In this document: in pieces, positions 20,194 to 30,910 of the stretch
Position numbering within the stretch: the first letter of the stretch is position 1
Layout of the letters: each line of letters opens with the position of its first letter
DNA from: Oscillospiraceae bacterium
GTDB taxonomy: Bacteria > Bacillota > Clostridia > Oscillospirales > Acutalibacteraceae
Direction: 5' to 3'
Length of the DNA: 64,000 nt
NCBI GenBank assembly: GCA_015066225.1
Contig: SVOT01000010.1
Location: 1 to 64,000 of the forward strand
Made by a program: the position numbers and the translations under genes
Notes under the pieces: generated by a model
What the model saw: only the letters and a program-made list of their open reading frames with translations
Told to the model about the DNA's origin: nothing
Database searches by the model: none

Positions 20194-20425
20194 TAATAAA
20201 TCAACGGAGTTTTAATCCATAAAAAACCATCCTATCTATATTACTCAACTTTTATTCCTGCACAAATAATTATGCTCACTTCACTAATATAATACACATT
20301 TACATAACATTTGTCAAACATTTTTTTAAAAATATTCTTGACATCAGGATAAATCTTTGCTATACTTCATACTCATCTCAATTGATAAAGCAACCGCCCC
20401 CTCAGAAACTGAAGGGGCGGTTGCT

Positions 20426-21058
20426 TTATTTTTGGATTATAATGCCATCGTAACCTTCTTTTTCTATGTCAGAAAACTTGATGACATACATTTTCTTTTC
20501 CGCTGCCGTTTCTTTCTTCGGCTCTGCGGGGAGTTTAACTCCGTAATAATCGCAAATACCTTTGGCGATTGCTTCGCCGATTGCAGTTGTATTTTTGACT
20601 ATAAAATCCGAACCGGTTTTTGTGTCGTGGAATTCACATTCACAGTAAACGGTGATTCCCTTTGCCTGTTTTATTTCGTAGAAATCAGGCTTTTCAATAA
20701 GACGTTCAGCGCTTTTGCCAGGAGTGATGGGCGCAAGACGTTTAAAGACAGCCTCGCCAACCTTTTTACGCTGACCTTCAAGGTTATAAAGAAGATTCTG
20801 CGTACCACCTGTGACTTTGTGAGTTGCTGTTGCATTGGTATGAATCGCCACGTGCAAATCGGCGCCGAAGTCGTTGCTTTTTTTTACTCGGGTGTACATA
20901 TCGTCATTATACGTACACTTAACAGAAAAGCCTGCTTTTTTCAGATATGCCACACAAGCCTTTGCAATTTTATGGCATTGCACCTTTTCATTGGTGTTGC
21001 CGGTTTCGTATTTGTTGCCCTGCTGATTGCTGGGGGAAATATAAATTTTCTTTGCCAT
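20426..21058 (-). CDS. N-acetylmuramoyl-L-alanine amidase (Amidase_3; phage-endolysin-like)
   Basis: KIYISPSNQQGN, HVAIHTNA, ITVYCECEFHD motifs; start set to MAKKIYISPS because upstream codons lie in the repeat. Confidence 0.85.
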   Translation of the reverse strand: MAKKIYISPSNQQGNKYETGNTNEKVQCHKIAKACVAYLKKAGFSVKCTYNDDMYTRVKKSNDFGADLHVAIHTNATATHKVTGGTQNLLYNLEGQRKKVGEAVFKRLAPITPGKSAERLIEKPDFYEIKQAKGITVYCECEFHDTKTGSDFIVKNTTAIGEAIAKGICDYYGVKLPAEPKKETAAEKKMYVIKFSDIEKEGYDGIIIQK

Positions 21059-21078
21059 AATAAACACCTCTTTTATTC

Positions 21079-21160
21079 TGGGATTTGAACCACCTCGCCG
21101 AAGGCGAACATAATCGGGTGTTCGCATAGCGAATGATGGGCAGAGCCCATCAAATCCCAC
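21079..21160. repeat. tRNA-fMet-3'-end multi-arm hairpin repeat, third copy
   Basis: Near identical to 18546-18628, including CAAATCCCACCTCCGCAACCAGAAAAGAA continuing to 21179. Confidence 0.9.
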
Positions 21161-21234
21161 CTCCGCAACCAGAAAAGAAAGAACACCTTTTGGGTGTTCT
21201 TTGTTTTTTTGTTATGAAGTGAATTAATCCACAC

Positions 21235-21467
21235 GACCGACGGGTTCCCGGAGCAACACACGCGACCGCGTCCTGTGGACGATACAGGGAGAATACGTGG
21301 TCCCCGAAAAGCGTTAGCTTTTAAGGGGATTGGAGCCACAACGGAGCTGTGAGCTTTTTGAGTGAAACGAAAAAACGATTTGCGTAGTTTCGTGGCGGAA
21401 ACGCACAGCGGTCAAAATCGTTAGCGACGAGCAGGAGCGAGCAACGATTTTGGACACCGCAAGAGGG
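21235..21467. repeat. Hairpin-rich repeat with GCGGTCAAAAT-type copy B (21408-21467)
   Basis: CACGCGACCGCGTCCTGTGGACG... and GCGGTCAAAATCGT..ACGATTTTGGACACCGCAAGAGG match 9212-9314 with stem changes. Confidence 0.7.
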
Positions 21468-21591
21468 CAACAATGGTTCAAAATCCGCTATTGCAAGCGC
21501 CACTTGACAAAATCAAGTAATATGTTCTTTCTTTTTACAGAACTTTTTGTTATAATCATTATAGTTCATAAGATAAGAGGATGGGATTTTT

Positions 21592-22593
21592 ATGACGGTT
21601 GGTGAAAAAATTCAAAAACACAGAAAAAACCTCGGTTTATCACAAGAGGAGCTTGGGCAGAGATTGCTTGTCAGCCGACAGACTATCAGCCTGTGGGAAA
21701 AAGACCAAACTGTTCCGACGATTGATAATTTAATTCGGCTCAGCGATATATTCGGCACGACAGTTGATGAAATCTTAGACGTAGAAAGCAACAATCAGTA
21801 TTCAGAGAATCAACCGAATGAAGCATATCGGTTTACCTTTTCAAAAGAAGAGTTGAACCAAATACACCGTTTGCAAATGAGGGCTATTTACAAAAGACCT
21901 ATAACTTTAGCCTTGCTTTGTGTTTTGTTTATTGTATCCTCAATCGAAACATCTGCCCACGATATCGTAATCGGCTTTGCTTTCGGTATGCTTTTTATAG
22001 GAAGTGCATCAAGTTTCAAAGGCATACGAATGCACAGCAAAGTATGGAAGCACAATGCGGATAGAATTTGCAAAACAACTTATGAATACAACATTTTTGA
22101 TGATCACATAAATATTAACTTATATCGAGAAAACAAAAGAACTTCCGAATTCATATGTTCTTTTACTGACATAGAACAAATACAACAGCTTGATAAATGG
22201 CTGTTTTTACAATTCGGCGGGCAAACGTTTATTCTTCGAAAAAACGATTTGAAAGAAACCTCTGCATTTTATTCTTTTATGTATAAGCATCCATCAAAAA
22301 CAATAGATACACCCATCCCAAACAAATGGAGAGTTTCATCGATTTTTTTGTTCATAGCTTCTTTATTATCAATCTTGGGTGCAGTGGCCTTAACCGGGTT
22401 TTTATCCAGTCTAAACGGTCTTTTTACAGAAAATATGTGGGTTTTCTTTTTGATGACGCCCATTCCGATTGCATCAATCGTCTTTGGTTTTATTCTAAAA
22501 TCGAAAGGATATAAATACAAGAAAAATATTATAACAGGGGTTATAATGAACGTTTTATTGTGTATTTACGGCTCGTTTGTATTTATTTTTTAA
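21592..22593 (+). CDS. XRE-family transcriptional regulator with C-terminal membrane region
   Basis: GEKIQKHRKNLGLSQEELGQRLLVSRQTISLWEKDQTVPTIDNLIRLSDIFG HTH_3; several TM segments. Confidence 0.9.
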   Translation: MTVGEKIQKHRKNLGLSQEELGQRLLVSRQTISLWEKDQTVPTIDNLIRLSDIFGTTVDEILDVESNNQYSENQPNEAYRFTFSKEELNQIHRLQMRAIYKRPITLALLCVLFIVSSIETSAHDIVIGFAFGMLFIGSASSFKGIRMHSKVWKHNADRICKTTYEYNIFDDHININLYRENKRTSEFICSFTDIEQIQQLDKWLFLQFGGQTFILRKNDLKETSAFYSFMYKHPSKTIDTPIPNKWRVSSIFLFIASLLSILGAVALTGFLSSLNGLFTENMWVFFLMTPIPIASIVFGFILKSKGYKYKKNIITGVIMNVLLCIYGSFVFIF

Positions 22594-22712
22594 GACATCT
22601 AAACTTATCAATTAAGCAACAGCGTTCCGCAGAAATCGGAACGCTGTTGTTATTGTAATCCCCTTTTTAGTATGCTATACTGAAGTTAATTAATTCCGAA
22701 AGGGGTATTGAA

Positions 22713-24920
22713 ATGACACAGGAATATTTTTTTAACAACGCAAAGTGGGTCGGCGCAAAAAAACGCACGGCTAAAACCTTTTCTGTTCTGAGAGGGAATT
22801 TCAGTCTTGATACTTTTAATAAAGTAACCCTTAACATACTCGGTCTCGGTTTTTTCAAATGCTACATTAACGGCAAATGTATTAACTCCGACACTTTTCT
22901 GCCCCTTTCCTCTGATTTCGAAGCGGAATGTGACCCTGTTGACGAAGTTATCTCCGGTCACAGAATTTATGTGCCCCAATTTGATGTTACGCCTTACGTA
23001 AAAAACGGCAAAAACACCATTGCCATCCACTATGGTGGCGGCTGGTACACCTTCGAAAACCGCACCTTTGGTTTACCTAAAGCAATTTATTGCATAACAG
23101 CCGAAAGTGACAACGACACCGTTACTTTTGTGTCTGATGAAAGCTGTAAAATCGGCGAAAGCTATGTTTCGGAATACAACTTCACCTTTTGCGAGCACCA
23201 CAATTTTGTTGATTATGAGGATTGCTTCGGCGAGGATTATGACGACTCCTTGTGGGATAACGCGGTATTGACAGAAAGTCTTGATACCGAATACTGCACC
23301 ACAGACTGCCCAACAGACAAGCTTATTGAAGAAAGACCTGTTAAAGTTATCAAAACAACTGAAAATTCAGTTATTTATGACTGCGGTGAAAACACAACCG
23401 GCTACCCACTCTTAGAAATAAACGCCAAAAAAGGCGAAAAAGTTATTGTGAATTTCTCCGAAGAGATTTTGCCCGACGGAAATCTTGACCCCGAGCACAC
23501 ACAGGGTCAGCAATTCACTTTTATCTCAAATGGTGAAAGTGCTTTGGCACAGCCTGAATTCACCTGGTACGGCTTCAGATATTTCGAGGTTGTGGGCAAC
23601 GCAACCCCCAAATGTGTCAAGGTTATTTATGCAGACGTGCCTGTTACGTCCACCTTTGATTGCGACAACGAAACCCTCAACTGGATTTTTAAAACCTTTA
23701 CCCACACAATGCGTTGCAATATGCACACAGGTCACCCATCGGATTGCCCACACCTTGAGAGAAGAGGCTACACAGGTGACGGTCAGCTCACCTGCCACGC
23801 TGTTCTCACGGCTTTTGATGCAAAAAAGTTTTATGAAAAATGGATGCAGGACATCGGCGACTGTCAGGATGTTCTGAGTGGTCACATTCAATATACAGCA
23901 CCATATTTACACAGTGGCGGTGGACCCGGCGGCTGGGGCTCGGCTATTGTTGAAGTGCCGTATCAGCTCTATAAGCACTACGGCGACAAAGATATTCTCG
24001 CAAAATACTACCACAATATGAGGCGCTACATCGACTACCTTGAAGATCACTCTGATTACGGTCTTGTTACAAGCGACAAAGCGGGCAACTGGTGTCTTGG
24101 CGATTGGTGCGGTCCAAACATTCTTTACCCCGACAGAGATATCACCTCACATAACCAGCAGGTTGTTCTGCCTGCGGCTATGGTTAACACGTATTTTATG
24201 GTAAAATCTTTGAAGCAGATGTGCGAAATCGCAAGGCTTATCGGCAAGGACGAAGACATTCCCGAATACGAAGAAAAAATCGCCTGCCGCAAGGGCGCAA
24301 TAACTGCCGCATATTTTAATGCATTTGACGACAACTTCATAATGAATGTTCAGGGTGCAAACTCCTTTGCAGTTGACTTGGGTCTCGGTAACGAAAACAC
24401 ATATAAAAATATGGTCAGCTATTATAAAAAGCTTGGGTATTACGACACAGGCATTTTTGCAACCGATATTGTAACACGTCTGCTTTTCCAGCGTGGCGAC
24501 AGCGACCTTGCCATTGACCTTTTAACCCACGACGGTGACCAGGGCTTTGAGCACTGGCGAAAAAACGGTGCAACCACGTTCCACGAATATTGGGACTCAA
24601 ATCGCAGCCGTTCACACTCCCACCCCATGTTCGGTGCCCCTGTTGCATACCTTTTTGAATATCTGCTCGGAATAAAACAAGAGGAAGGTACTGCAGGCTA
24701 CAAATCACTTGTTATTGAACCGCAAGGTGTTTCAAGATTTGGCAGAATGACGGGTAGCATTGAAACTGTTCAGGGCACCGTGGCGGTGTGCTACACAAAC
24801 GACGGAGAAAGCCTTCACTTCAAAATCACAATTCCTGAAAACACAAAAGCAATTTTCAAATATAAAAACAAGGAACTCGCTCTGACACGTGGCGAGAACA
24901 GTTTTAAAACAGAATTATAA
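22713..24920 (+). CDS. Alpha-L-rhamnosidase (GH78-like)
   Basis: YVPQFDVTPYVKNGKNTIAIHYGGGW; DCPHLERRGYTGDGQLTCHA catalytic-region motif; GATTFHEYWD. Confidence 0.85.
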   Translation: MTQEYFFNNAKWVGAKKRTAKTFSVLRGNFSLDTFNKVTLNILGLGFFKCYINGKCINSDTFLPLSSDFEAECDPVDEVISGHRIYVPQFDVTPYVKNGKNTIAIHYGGGWYTFENRTFGLPKAIYCITAESDNDTVTFVSDESCKIGESYVSEYNFTFCEHHNFVDYEDCFGEDYDDSLWDNAVLTESLDTEYCTTDCPTDKLIEERPVKVIKTTENSVIYDCGENTTGYPLLEINAKKGEKVIVNFSEEILPDGNLDPEHTQGQQFTFISNGESALAQPEFTWYGFRYFEVVGNATPKCVKVIYADVPVTSTFDCDNETLNWIFKTFTHTMRCNMHTGHPSDCPHLERRGYTGDGQLTCHAVLTAFDAKKFYEKWMQDIGDCQDVLSGHIQYTAPYLHSGGGPGGWGSAIVEVPYQLYKHYGDKDILAKYYHNMRRYIDYLEDHSDYGLVTSDKAGNWCLGDWCGPNILYPDRDITSHNQQVVLPAAMVNTYFMVKSLKQMCEIARLIGKDEDIPEYEEKIACRKGAITAAYFNAFDDNFIMNVQGANSFAVDLGLGNENTYKNMVSYYKKLGYYDTGIFATDIVTRLLFQRGDSDLAIDLLTHDGDQGFEHWRKNGATTFHEYWDSNRSRSHSHPMFGAPVAYLFEYLLGIKQEEGTAGYKSLVIEPQGVSRFGRMTGSIETVQGTVAVCYTNDGESLHFKITIPENTKAIFKYKNKELALTRGENSFKTEL

Positions 24921-25022
24921 AAATAATGGAACAAACCCATAAAAACTATCATATTTCTATTTACAATATTTTCAAGTTTTGTTATTATTAATGTGTATGT
25001 GATATTTTTTCGAGGTGGTTTT

Positions 25023-26435
25023 ATGGATAAAATTTTATTTGGTACAGGCGGCTGGCGTGCAGTAATCGGTGAAGATTTCATCTGTAAAAACGTGCGCCGT
25101 GTTGCTAAAGGAATCAGCCTTCTTATGCAGGAGGAAAACAAAACCCAAAAGCCCGTTATAATCGGCTTTGACAGACGCTTTCTTTCAGAAAATGCGGCAA
25201 AATGGGTTGCTGAAGTGCTTACCAATGACGGCATAAAGGTTCTGTTTATGGAGCGTTCTGCCCCCACACCGCTTGTTATGCACACAGTTAAGGACAGATG
25301 CCTTGATTTCGGCATTGAAATCACCGCAAGCCACAACCCCTCAAACTATAACGGCATAAAGCTTATTGTTGAAGAGGGTCGTGATGCACCTGTTGAAACA
25401 ACAGCTCATCTTGAAAAAATCATTGAGGGTATCGACGATGTTGGTTTCACGGATTTTTCTGTCGCAGTTGAAAAAGGTCTTGTTGAATACATTGACAACC
25501 CCTTCAACAAATTTCTTGACGATATAATCAACGTTATTGATATGGAAGCCCTCAGGAAAAGAGGTTTGCGTGTTCTTTTCGACACAATGCACGGCTCGGG
25601 CACATATCCGCTTCTTGTTATTTTCTACACCGCAAGGTGCACCATTGATACAATGAACGTTAACAAGGATGCTTATTTCGGCGGTGTTATGCCTGCCCCA
25701 TCAGAAAAAAGCCTTGTTACTCTTAAAAACTCTGTCGTGCGCGGTGGCTATGATTTTGGTATTGCAATGGATGGCGACGGTGACAGACTCGGCATTATTG
25801 ACGCTAACGGCAAATATATTAACGCTAACGAGATTCTTTGCCTTTTGTACTATTACCTTGTCAAATACAAAGGCTGGAAGGGTCCCGTTGTCAGAAACCT
25901 TGCAACAACTCACATGCTTGATAAAATTGCAGAAAGCTTCGGTGAGAAGTGCTACGAGGTTCCTGTTGGCTTCAAATACATTTCCTCAAAAATTGACGAG
26001 GTTGACGCTGTTCTCGGTGGCGAATCCTCCGGCGGTCTCACCGTAAGGGGTCACATTCACGGTAAGGATTCTGTTTATGCGGCTTCACTTTTTGCGGAAA
26101 TGGTCAGTGTAACCGGTCAATCCCCTTCACAGACACTCGAAGCACTCCGCAAGGAATTCGGTGATTTCTCCATGGTTGAGGATGATATGCGTTTTGACCC
26201 GGCAATCAAGCCTGTTGTTGAAAAAACACTTATGGTGGAAAAACGTCTCCCCGTTTTCAAGGATGAAATTGTTAAAGTAAACTATGAAGACGGCTGCAAG
26301 GTTTATTTTGAAGACGGCTTTGTTATCTGCCGTTTCTCAGGCACAGAGCCCCTGCTCAGAATTTTTGCAGAAAGCACAAACCCCGTCAGAGCAAAAGAAT
26401 ATATTGAAACATTTAAAGAATTCTTATTTAAATAA
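25023..26435 (+). CDS. Phosphoglucomutase/phosphomannomutase family protein
   Basis: FGTGGWRAVIGEDF; ITASHNPSNYNGIK; AMDGDGDRLGIID; CRFSGTEPLLRIFAE. Confidence 0.93.
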   Translation: MDKILFGTGGWRAVIGEDFICKNVRRVAKGISLLMQEENKTQKPVIIGFDRRFLSENAAKWVAEVLTNDGIKVLFMERSAPTPLVMHTVKDRCLDFGIEITASHNPSNYNGIKLIVEEGRDAPVETTAHLEKIIEGIDDVGFTDFSVAVEKGLVEYIDNPFNKFLDDIINVIDMEALRKRGLRVLFDTMHGSGTYPLLVIFYTARCTIDTMNVNKDAYFGGVMPAPSEKSLVTLKNSVVRGGYDFGIAMDGDGDRLGIIDANGKYINANEILCLLYYYLVKYKGWKGPVVRNLATTHMLDKIAESFGEKCYEVPVGFKYISSKIDEVDAVLGGESSGGLTVRGHIHGKDSVYAASLFAEMVSVTGQSPSQTLEALRKEFGDFSMVEDDMRFDPAIKPVVEKTLMVEKRLPVFKDEIVKVNYEDGCKVYFEDGFVICRFSGTEPLLRIFAESTNPVRAKEYIETFKEFLFK

Positions 26436-26446
26436 GAGGCGATAAT

Positions 26447-26977
26447 ATGAACATATGGCACGATATTAACCCCGAAAGAATCTCTCGTTCTTCTTATTCT
26501 GCCGTTATTGAAATCAGCAAGGGCAGCAAAATGAAATATGAGCTTGATAAGGAGACCGGGCTTTTAAGACTTGACCGTGTTCTTTACACATCAACTCACT
26601 ACCCCGCAAACTATGGCTTTATCCCCAGAACATACGCAAAAGACAACGACCCCTTGGATGTTCTTGTTCTTTGCTCGGGAAACATTCAGCCAATGTCACT
26701 TGTTGACTGCTACCCCATCGGTGTTATCACAATGCTTGATAACGGTGCACCCGATGACAAAATAATTTCAATACCCTTTAACGACCCCACCTACAGCTCC
26801 TATAAGGATATAAGCCAGCTTCCGCCCCACGTTTTTGACGAGATGAAGCATTTCTTTTCTGTATATAAAACGTTGGAGAGCAAAGAAACCGCAATCGATG
26901 AGGTTAAAGGCGTTCTTGATGCGGTTTCAATCATCGAAGAGGCAATTAAAGCCTATGATGAAAAATTCGGAAAATAA
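26447..26977 (+). CDS. ppa: Inorganic pyrophosphatase
   Basis: YELDKETGLLRLDRVLYTSTHYPANYGFIPRTYAKDNDPLDVLVL. Confidence 0.95.
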   Translation: MNIWHDINPERISRSSYSAVIEISKGSKMKYELDKETGLLRLDRVLYTSTHYPANYGFIPRTYAKDNDPLDVLVLCSGNIQPMSLVDCYPIGVITMLDNGAPDDKIISIPFNDPTYSSYKDISQLPPHVFDEMKHFFSVYKTLESKETAIDEVKGVLDAVSIIEEAIKAYDEKFGK

Positions 26978-27071
26978 TCCAATTTTGTTAAAAAATCTAT
27001 TGCATTTGAAATATGTTTGTGTTATTATATATGACTGTATGATACGAAAATAATGACAAGGAGGTGCCGTA

Positions 27072-27332
27072 ATGCCCAATATCAAATCTGCTAAGAAGAG
27101 AGTTGTTGTTAACGCAACAAAGGCTGCAAGAAACAAAGCCGCTAACTCTGCTCTTAAAACTGCTATCAAAAAAGCTAATGCAGCTATCGACGCTAACGAC
27201 GCAGCAAAAGCTGATGCTGTTAAGGTTGCTGTTAAGAAACTTGACCAGGCTGCTGCTAAGGGTCTTCTTCACAAGAACAATGCAGCTCACAAGAAATCAC
27301 AGCTCGTTAACAAGCTTAACAAATCCAACTAA
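27072..27332 (+). CDS. rpsT: Small ribosomal subunit protein S20
   Basis: MPNIKSAKKRVVVNATKAARNKAANSALKTAIKKANAAI. Confidence 0.96.
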   Translation: MPNIKSAKKRVVVNATKAARNKAANSALKTAIKKANAAIDANDAAKADAVKVAVKKLDQAAAKGLLHKNNAAHKKSQLVNKLNKSN

Positions 27333-27348
27333 TCAGTTAGGATAAAGA

Positions 27349-27390
27349 AAAACCCCCGCAACTAAAAGTTGCGGGGATTTCTTTTTTTTA
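27349..27390 (+). terminator. Intrinsic terminator after rpsT
   Basis: CCCCCGCAACTaaaAGTTGCGGGGATTTCTTTTTTT. Confidence 0.85.
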
Positions 27391-27464
27391 AAATGAAAAT
27401 ATCAATCAAATCGGCACGGAGTGCCCCTTAACTTGCCACTTGCCACTTGCAACTTGCAACTTTA

Positions 27465-27609
27465 ATAAGATACTCCAAGCTGAACAAAACGCCATATTCG
27501 CTCAAACCTTCGCTTTAAAATAAGCTTTAGTTGAGATGAAGATGGCGGATTTGCGAAGCGACGGTGTATAAGATACTCCGAGCTGAACAAAACGCCATAT
27601 TCGCTCAAA
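27465..27609. repeat. Pair of 42-bp direct repeats flanking a 61-bp spacer
   Basis: ATAAGATACTCC(A/G)AGCTGAACAAAACGCCATATTCGCTCAAA at 27465-27506 and 27568-27609, one mismatch. Confidence 0.95.
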
Positions 27610-27615
27610 TGAAGC

Positions 27616-28638
27616 TTATTTTGTCTGGTAGAAGCCGACTTTTTTCATTACCTTATCAAGTGTTCTTTGTGAAATTCTTGTTGCAAGGTCTGCGCCCTTT
27701 CTCATACACTCTTCAAGATATTTTTTGTCGTTGATAAGCTCTTTGTAGCGAGCCTGAACGGGTGCGAGCTCGTCAATAACAGCCTGGCCGACGGCAGTTT
27801 TGAAATCACCGTAGCCCTTGCCCTCAAACTCTTTTTCAATCTCTTCAAAAGTTTTGCCTGTGCAACAGGAGTAAATTGTCATAAGGTTATTTATGCCGTC
27901 CTTACCCTCTGCATATTTAACACAAGCATCGCTGTCGGTAACCGCTGACTTAATCTTCTTCATAATCACGTTGGGCTCATCGAGCATTGAGATGTATGAT
28001 TTGGGGTTATCGTCGGATTTACTCATTTTGTGCGTAGGGTCTTGAAGCGAGCAGATTTTTGCACCTGCCTTGCCTATAAAGGGCTCGGGCATTTTCAGAA
28101 CATTGCCGTATATCATATTGAAACGGTCAACAATATTTCTTGCAAGCTCGAGGTGCTGCTTCTGGTCTGCACCGATTGGCACAAAATCCGCACCGTAAAC
28201 AAGAATATCAGCCGCCATAAGCACGGGGTAATCGAAAAGGCCAACAGAGATGTTGCCGCCAAGCTTCTGGCTTTTTTCTTTGAACTGCGTCATTCTTGCG
28301 GCTTCGCCGAACTGGGTGTAGCAGTTAAGAATCCAGCCCAACTGAGCGTGGGTGGGAACGTGGCTCTGAACAAAAACAACATTCTTTTCGGGGTCGATAC
28401 CGAGTGCTAAAAGAAGTGCATAAAGCTCGAGTGTGTTCTTTTTGAGCTGTGCGGGATTTTCGCGGAAGGTGGGCACGGTGATTGAGTGCAAATCCGCTAC
28501 GCCGTAGAGGCAATCATAATCCTCACACATATTTTTCCAGTTCTTGAGCGCACCAAGATAGTTGCCCAAGGTGGGGGTACCTGTGGGCTGAATACAGCTA
28601 AGAACAATTTTCTTTCTTTCGGGTGTCTGGTTTTCCAT
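27616..28638 (-). CDS. trpS: Tryptophanyl-tRNA synthetase
   Basis: SCIQPTGTPTLGNYLGALKNW; KMSKSDDNPKSYI. Confidence 0.95.
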   Translation of the reverse strand: MENQTPERKKIVLSCIQPTGTPTLGNYLGALKNWKNMCEDYDCLYGVADLHSITVPTFRENPAQLKKNTLELYALLLALGIDPEKNVVFVQSHVPTHAQLGWILNCYTQFGEAARMTQFKEKSQKLGGNISVGLFDYPVLMAADILVYGADFVPIGADQKQHLELARNIVDRFNMIYGNVLKMPEPFIGKAGAKICSLQDPTHKMSKSDDNPKSYISMLDEPNVIMKKIKSAVTDSDACVKYAEGKDGINNLMTIYSCCTGKTFEEIEKEFEGKGYGDFKTAVGQAVIDELAPVQARYKELINDKKYLEECMRKGADLATRISQRTLDKVMKKVGFYQTK

Positions 28639-28663
28639 TTGTATTTACTCCGTTATATTAATC

Positions 28664-30340
28664 TTAGAAAAGTCCTGTGATTTTGCCGTTTTCGTCAACA
28701 TCAATACGCTCTGCAGCGGGGCTCTTGGGAAGACCGGGCATTGTCATAATATCGCCTGTAAGAACAACGATGAAGCCCGCACCTGCAGAAACCTTGAGAT
28801 TTCTGACGGTAACCTTGAAGTTTTCGGGTGCACCGAGCTTCAACGGGTCGTCTGAAAAACTGTACTGTGTTTTTGCAATACATACAGGGAGATTGCCGAA
28901 GCCGTCTGCCTTGAGCTGGTCAAGCTGTTTTTTAGCGTTTGTTGTAAATTCAATTCCGTCACCGCCGTAAACCTTTGTAACAACGGCTTCGATTTTTTCT
29001 TCAATTGAGGATTCTGTTTCGTAAGAGAAGGTGAAATTGGAATTATCCTCTTCTTCACAAAGACGAACAACCTCTTTTGCAAGCTCTACGCCGCCTTTGC
29101 CACCGTCTGCCCAGACAGTTGAAAGAACTGTGTTAACACCAAGCTCCTTACATTTATTGATAATGAATTCAATTTCGTTGTCTGTATCTGTGGGGAAGCG
29201 GTTAACTGCAACAACACAAGGAAGCTTATAAACATTTTTGATGTTTGAAACGTGGCGAAGAAGGTTGGGAATACCTTTTTCGAGTGCTTCAAGATTCTCT
29301 TCGCCCAGCTGGTCTTTTTTAAGACCGCCGTGCATTTTAAGTGCTCTTACAGTCGCAACAACTACAACAGCATTAGGTTTAATTCCTGCGGCACGGCATT
29401 TGATGTCAAGGAATTTCTCTGCACCAAGGTCTGCACCGAAGCCGGCTTCTGTGATAGCATAATCCGCTGTGCTCATTGCCATTTTTGTTGCAAGAACCGT
29501 GTTACAGCCGTGTGCAATGTTAGCAAAGGGGCCGCCATGAACAAATGCGGGTGTACCCTCAAGAGTCTGAACAAGGTTGGGCTTTACGGCATCAACGAGA
29601 AGGGCTGTCATAGCGCCCTGCGCCTTAATATCACCGCAAGTAACGGGTTTGCCGGAATAATCATAGGCAACAACAATTCTTGCAAGTCTTTCTTTAAGGT
29701 CTGTTACAGAGGTTGCAAGGCAGAAAACAGCCATAATTTCACTTGCAACTGTGATATCGAAGCCATCCTCACGGGGAACGCCCTGCATTCTGCCGCCGAG
29801 TCCGTCAACAATGTTACGAAGCTGTCTGTCGTTCATATCAACGCAACGCTTCCATGTGATGCGTTTAACGTCGATACCGAGGGCATTTCCCTGCTGAATG
29901 TGGTTATCAAGCATTGCGGCAAGAAGGTTGTTTGCCGCACCGATTGCGTGAAAGTCACCTGTGAAATGAAGGTTGATATCCTCCATAGGAACAACCTGAG
30001 CGTAGCCACCGCCTGCGGCACCGCCCTTAACACCGAACACCGGGCCGAGAGAGGGCTCACGAAGAGCAACACAGGTGTTGTAGCCGCAAAGATTCATTGC
30101 GTCCGCAAGACCGATTGTGGTTGTTGTTTTACCCTCGCCTGCCGGAGTGGGAGTGATAGCGGTAACAAGAACAAGCTTGCCCTGCTTTTTGCTCTTTTTA
30201 AGATATGATAAATCGATTTTTGCCTTGTACCAGCCGTAGGGTTCAAGGTATTCTTTGCCCACACCTGCTTTTTCTGCAATTTCGGTGATAGGCTTCATTT
30301 TGCAGCTCTGTGCAATTTCAATGTCGGTAAGATAAGCCAT
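28664..30340 (-). CDS. fhs: Formate--tetrahydrofolate ligase
   Basis: [57 protein letters not shown]. Confidence 0.97.
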   Translation of the reverse strand: MAYLTDIEIAQSCKMKPITEIAEKAGVGKEYLEPYGWYKAKIDLSYLKKSKKQGKLVLVTAITPTPAGEGKTTTTIGLADAMNLCGYNTCVALREPSLGPVFGVKGGAAGGGYAQVVPMEDINLHFTGDFHAIGAANNLLAAMLDNHIQQGNALGIDVKRITWKRCVDMNDRQLRNIVDGLGGRMQGVPREDGFDITVASEIMAVFCLATSVTDLKERLARIVVAYDYSGKPVTCGDIKAQGAMTALLVDAVKPNLVQTLEGTPAFVHGGPFANIAHGCNTVLATKMAMSTADYAITEAGFGADLGAEKFLDIKCRAAGIKPNAVVVVATVRALKMHGGLKKDQLGEENLEALEKGIPNLLRHVSNIKNVYKLPCVVAVNRFPTDTDNEIEFIINKCKELGVNTVLSTVWADGGKGGVELAKEVVRLCEEEDNSNFTFSYETESSIEEKIEAVVTKVYGGDGIEFTTNAKKQLDQLKADGFGNLPVCIAKTQYSFSDDPLKLGAPENFKVTVRNLKVSAGAGFIVVLTGDIMTMPGLPKSPAAERIDVDENGKITGLF

Positions 30341-30360
30341 TTTTATTTCTCCCCCATTTA

Positions 30361-30909
30361 TTATTCTTGAATATTTAACTTTTTACGGCAAAGCTCTTTG
30401 AAAAACTCAAAGTTTTCTTCACCGCAGATATCCATATTATTAATCAAAGAATTCTGATAATCGTCAAAAAGCTTTTGCTTTTGTGACGGATTTTTCTTTT
30501 TCTCTATTTCTTCAATAAGCTCATTGAAGGTTTCATTTATAAATCCCTTGATTATTCTGTCACGGCGTTCGTTGAGGTCGTTCATCTGGTCCGTGGGGCC
30601 GTTGCCCTCAAATCGCCAATACGGTTCAATCTGCACAAGCCGTTCTGTGCTTTCTATCAAATCCCGCATTGATGAAAAGAACACCTGCGGGTGCTTTGTT
30701 GTGTTAACGTTTCTTGCGGCGTTTGCGCCGATTTTTATGTTTTTTACAACATAATTATTAATCGCCGTAACAAGCAAATCCTGCGAAAGAAGCTTTCTTG
30801 TTACAGGAATTGACGAAACAATTTTCTGTATGGCTATTTTTTCATCCCTGTCGTATTGGCGGGGTTTGAATGCATAGCCCTGAGGCTGTTGTTTTTTTCT
30901 TCCAAACAT
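30361..30909 (-). CDS. Hypothetical protein
   Basis: Uninterrupted ORF in tight gene order. Confidence 0.6.
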   Translation of the reverse strand: MFGRKKQQPQGYAFKPRQYDRDEKIAIQKIVSSIPVTRKLLSQDLLVTAINNYVVKNIKIGANAARNVNTTKHPQVFFSSMRDLIESTERLVQIEPYWRFEGNGPTDQMNDLNERRDRIIKGFINETFNELIEEIEKKKNPSQKQKLFDDYQNSLINNMDICGEENFEFFKELCRKKLNIQE

Positions 30910-30910
30910 T

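Noticed and set aside
21235-21503. Possible degraded rRNA or tRNA gene
   Set aside because: No cloverleaf or rRNA core motifs; similarity is to the hairpin repeat at 9.2 kb instead.
29252-30208. 318-aa plus-strand ORF
   Set aside because: Fully antisense to fhs; mirror-codon artefact. The same applies to many antisense ORFs in the track (e.g. 34639-35232, 38371-38730, 6429-6800).
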